This document shows positions 61,905 to 64,000 of a stretch of DNA of 64,000 bases, in pieces. A model generated the notes under the pieces. That model searched no databases. It was not told the origin of the DNA and saw only the letters and a program-made list of their open reading frames with translations. Position numbers and translations under genes: made by a program. The stretch spans positions 62,001-126,000 of the forward strand of contig JBALWA010000001.1 of assembly GCA_036960305.1 (NCBI GenBank). The letters run 5' to 3'. The first letter of the stretch is position 1; each line of letters starts with the position of its first letter. Source of the DNA: JBALVT01 sp036960305 (GTDB taxonomy: Bacteria; Pseudomonadota; Gammaproteobacteria; Pseudomonadales; Halieaceae).

Positions 61905-63268
61905 TGGCCCCCTGTCTGCTGTCTGATCTCGAATCACCCGTCAATGGGCATCTGCTCGGTGCCGACTGTGAAGTGAAGAGCGTGTCGATTGATAGCCGAA
62001 AACCCCAGGCTGGGGCACTTTTTGTTGCGCTTGAAGGTGAGAGCTTCGATGGCCACAATTTTATTGGTCAGGCTGCTGAGTCTGGCGCGGTTGCGGCAGT
62101 GGTTTCTCACGACGTGGAATCTGTACTGCCCTTATTGCGGGTGGCGGATACCCAGCGCGCCCTGGGGATGATTGCGGCTCAAAACCGCAACGCATTCGAA
62201 GGCACACTGGTTGCCATTACCGGCAGCAGTGGCAAAACGACGGTTAAGAATATGATTCACGCGGTCCTGTCTCAGCGCGGTAGTACGCTGGCGACAAAGG
62301 GCAATCTAAATAATGAAATAGGTGTGCCACTCACCTTGCTCGACCTGGGCCGCGAGCACGAATTCGCTGTCGTTGAGATGGGGGCAGGAAGTCGCGGCGA
62401 TATCGCCTGGCTCTGTGAGTTGGGGCGGCCTTCCATCGCTTTGTTACTCAACGCACTGCCAGCTCATCTGGAGGGCTTTGGCAGCGTGGAGGCGGTCGCT
62501 GAGGCCAAAGGGGAAATTTTTGACGATCTGGGGCCGGCAGCTATCGCTGTGATTAACGCGGATCAGCCATGGGCAGGCCAGTGGCGGGAGCGTGCTTCTC
62601 CCGCGACTGTTTTGGACTACGGTCTGAGCCATGCGGCTGCGGTTACTGCGAGCAATATCGAGCTTCGCGGCATTGATGGTGTGAGCTTTACGGCGCTGAC
62701 GCCCACTGGCGAAATACAGATGAAGTTACACTTCCCTGGAATGCACAATGTGAGTAATGCGCTGGCGGCGATAGCGGTTGGACTGTCTTGTGAGTTGTCA
62801 CTTGAAGCTATTCGCAAGGGCCTGGAATCGGTAGCACCTGTTGCCGGTCGGCTGTCTGTCGAGCGCCTTGCCGGTGGCATGAAAGTGATAGATGACTGTT
62901 ACAACGCTAACCCCGGGTCGGTGCGAGCGGCGATCGACGTATTGGCTTCTTGTCCGGGTCGTCGCACGCTGGTGTTGGGTGCGATGAGAGAGCTGGGTAG
63001 TGACAGTGTGAAACTGCACCGTGAGATCGGTGCCTATGCCAGGGAAGCAGGTATTGATCAGTTGTGGGGTGTTGGCCCTGAGCTCGAGTGTACGGTAGCC
63101 GCGTTCGGTGAGAGCGGGCGTTATTTCGCAGACAGGGAGCTGGCAATCGCTGCCTTACCCGATGTTTTTGCGGAGGACGATACTGTTTTGATTAAAGGCT
63201 CAAGGGGAGCGGCGATGGAGCATATCCTGTCGGCCTTGCGAGATGACAGGCTCGGGGGGGATTGCTGA
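61901..63268 (+). CDS. murF: UDP-MurNAc-pentapeptide synthetase MurF
   Basis: Adds D-Ala-D-Ala to UDP-MurNAc-tripeptide, completing the cytoplasmic precursor. 455 aa; starts ATG 61901 overlapping the murE TGA (a second ATG follows directly). P-loop GSSGKT at 108-113, NLNNEIGVPLTLL, and DDCYNANPGSVRAAI are hallmarks; the C-terminal domain contains KGSRGAAMEHIL. Next gene mraY begins 1 base after the stop. Confidence 0.96.
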   Translation: MMAPCLLSDLESPVNGHLLGADCEVKSVSIDSRKPQAGALFVALEGESFDGHNFIGQAAESGAVAAVVSHDVESVLPLLRVADTQRALGMIAAQNRNAFEGTLVAITGSSGKTTVKNMIHAVLSQRGSTLATKGNLNNEIGVPLTLLDLGREHEFAVVEMGAGSRGDIAWLCELGRPSIALLLNALPAHLEGFGSVEAVAEAKGEIFDDLGPAAIAVINADQPWAGQWRERASPATVLDYGLSHAAAVTASNIELRGIDGVSFTALTPTGEIQMKLHFPGMHNVSNALAAIAVGLSCELSLEAIRKGLESVAPVAGRLSVERLAGGMKVIDDCYNANPGSVRAAIDVLASCPGRRTLVLGAMRELGSDSVKLHREIGAYAREAGIDQLWGVGPELECTVAAFGESGRYFADRELAIAALPDVFAEDDTVLIKGSRGAAMEHILSALRDDRLGGDC

Positions 63269-63269
63269 C

Positions 63270-64000
63270 ATGCTGTTAATGTTGGCAGAGTATCTCGTGC
63301 AATTTGAGTCCAGTTTCCAGGTGTTTCAGTACCTGACCCTGCGGGGTATTCTCTCTGCGGGTACTGCACTAACGATCTCCCTGTTGGTGGGGCCAACGAT
63401 GATTCGCCGCCTGAACTACCATCAGGTGGGGCAGTCGGTTCGAACGGATGGCCCCGAGAGTCACCTGAGCAAGTCGGGTACACCTACCATGGGTGGCGCA
63501 CTCATACTGGTTGCGATTGCGATCAGTACGCTGTTGTGGGCAGATTTGAACAACCCCTATATCTGGATAGTCCTGTTGGTGACAGCTGTCTTCGGGGCGG
63601 TGGGTTGGGTGGATGATTATCGCAAGGTGGTTGAAAAAGATTCTCGTGGCTTGCCCGCTCGCTGGAAGTATTTTTGGCAGTCAATCGCGGGATTGGCCGC
63701 CGCGCTGTATCTTTATTTCGGTTTCGATACACCGGTTACAACTGAATTGTACTTGCCCTTCTTTAAGGACTTTGCCTGGAGTATGGGGCCGCTTTTTATC
63801 GTGCTGACCTATTTCGTTATCGTTGGATCAAGCAATGCAGTGAATTTGACAGATGGCCTGGACGGCCTGGCCATTTTGCCGACGGTGCTGGTCGGTATGG
63901 CGCTGGGGATTATCGCCTACCTGACAGGGCACGCAGATTTTGCGGAGTACCTGCATATCCCCTATGTAGCCGGCAGCGGTGAAGTGGCTGTATTTTGCGG
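63270..64000 (+). CDS. mraY: Phospho-MurNAc-pentapeptide translocase MraY, 3' end beyond window
   Basis: Membrane enzyme that joins phospho-MurNAc-pentapeptide to undecaprenyl phosphate, forming lipid I. The first 243 residues are visible from ATG 63270 (MLLMLAEYLVQFES). Features: successive transmembrane segments, the GTPTMGGALI motif, the catalytic Asp115-Asp116 in VDDYRK, and SSNAVNLTDGLDGLA with the third acidic site. Follows murF by one base in the dcw order; ends cut by the window edge. Confidence 0.97.
   Translation, partial: MLLMLAEYLVQFESSFQVFQYLTLRGILSAGTALTISLLVGPTMIRRLNYHQVGQSVRTDGPESHLSKSGTPTMGGALILVAIAISTLLWADLNNPYIWIVLLVTAVFGAVGWVDDYRKVVEKDSRGLPARWKYFWQSIAGLAAALYLYFGFDTPVTTELYLPFFKDFAWSMGPLFIVLTYFVIVGSSNAVNLTDGLDGLAILPTVLVGMALGIIAYLTGHADFAEYLHIPYVAGSGEVAVFC

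Overview
The window is a stretch of gammaproteobacterial chromosome made almost entirely of core genes. Gene content and order follow the Pseudomonas/Cellvibrio side of the Gammaproteobacteria: rplY-prs-tRNA(Gln)-ispE-lolB facing hemA-prfA-prmC-moeB; gatCAB facing mreBCD-maf-rng-yhdP; yrbG-kdsD-lptCAB-rpoN-hpf-ptsN-rapZ-npr facing mlaC-ibaG-murA-hisG-hisD; then algW, rplM-rpsI-petA-cytochrome bc1-sspAB, lpoA/rsmI, rnpB and the start of the dcw cluster. A marine member of the Cellvibrionales/Spongiibacterales group is the best guess. No marker in the window fixes the genus.

Layout. 1-4987 (minus): ribosomal protein L25 (cut by the window edge), PRPP synthase, tRNA-Gln, isoprenoid kinase IspE, outer-membrane lipoprotein insertase LolB and a TPR lipoprotein. 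5251-9299 (plus): haem entry enzyme HemA, release factor RF1, its methylase PrmC, and a MoeB/ThiF protein. 9303-14968: accessory-type genes (MATE exporter, DoxX, RhlB helicase, CysZ, a cysteine-rich CWC protein, a Smr protein, a PA4642-like protein) and a large palindrome. 14995-18222 (minus): GatCAB transamidosome. 18471-26979 (plus): rod-shape and cell-envelope operon. 26985-36431 (minus): DarP, MgtE, the nitrogen PTS branch, sigma-54 and the LPS transport genes. 36622-40926 (plus): MlaC, IbaG, MurA, HisG, HisD. 40923-47780: AlgW, Nif3-like, ZapG, a surface acyltransferase, ZapE, L13/S9. 48035-51811 (plus): bc1 complex and SspAB. 51846-55285 (minus): DolP, DiaA-like, YraN, LpoA. 55364-64000 (plus): RsmI, RNase P RNA and mraZ-rsmH-ftsL-ftsI-murE-murF-mraY, running off the right edge.

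Functionally the window is centred on envelope construction: peptidoglycan precursors and septal synthesis, LPS transport, lipoprotein sorting, rod shape, and the translation and energy functions transcribed with them. I see no CRISPR array, prophage, transposase, toxin-antitoxin pair or biosynthetic island.

The unusual points are departures from the expected pattern inside conserved clusters. Cytochrome b and cytochrome c1 form one reading frame. mreC has a well-placed Shine-Dalgarno but only an AUC codon at the conserved start. The SxN motif of FtsI reads SSQ. mlaFED, mlaB and kdsC are absent from where they normally sit. A perfect 32-bp inverted repeat lies between convergent genes. A four-unit, 10-bp-phased MraZ-box array follows a clear sigma-70 promoter. 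None of these is evidence of a wholly new system; the fusion, the AUC start and the SSQ motif deserve checking first.
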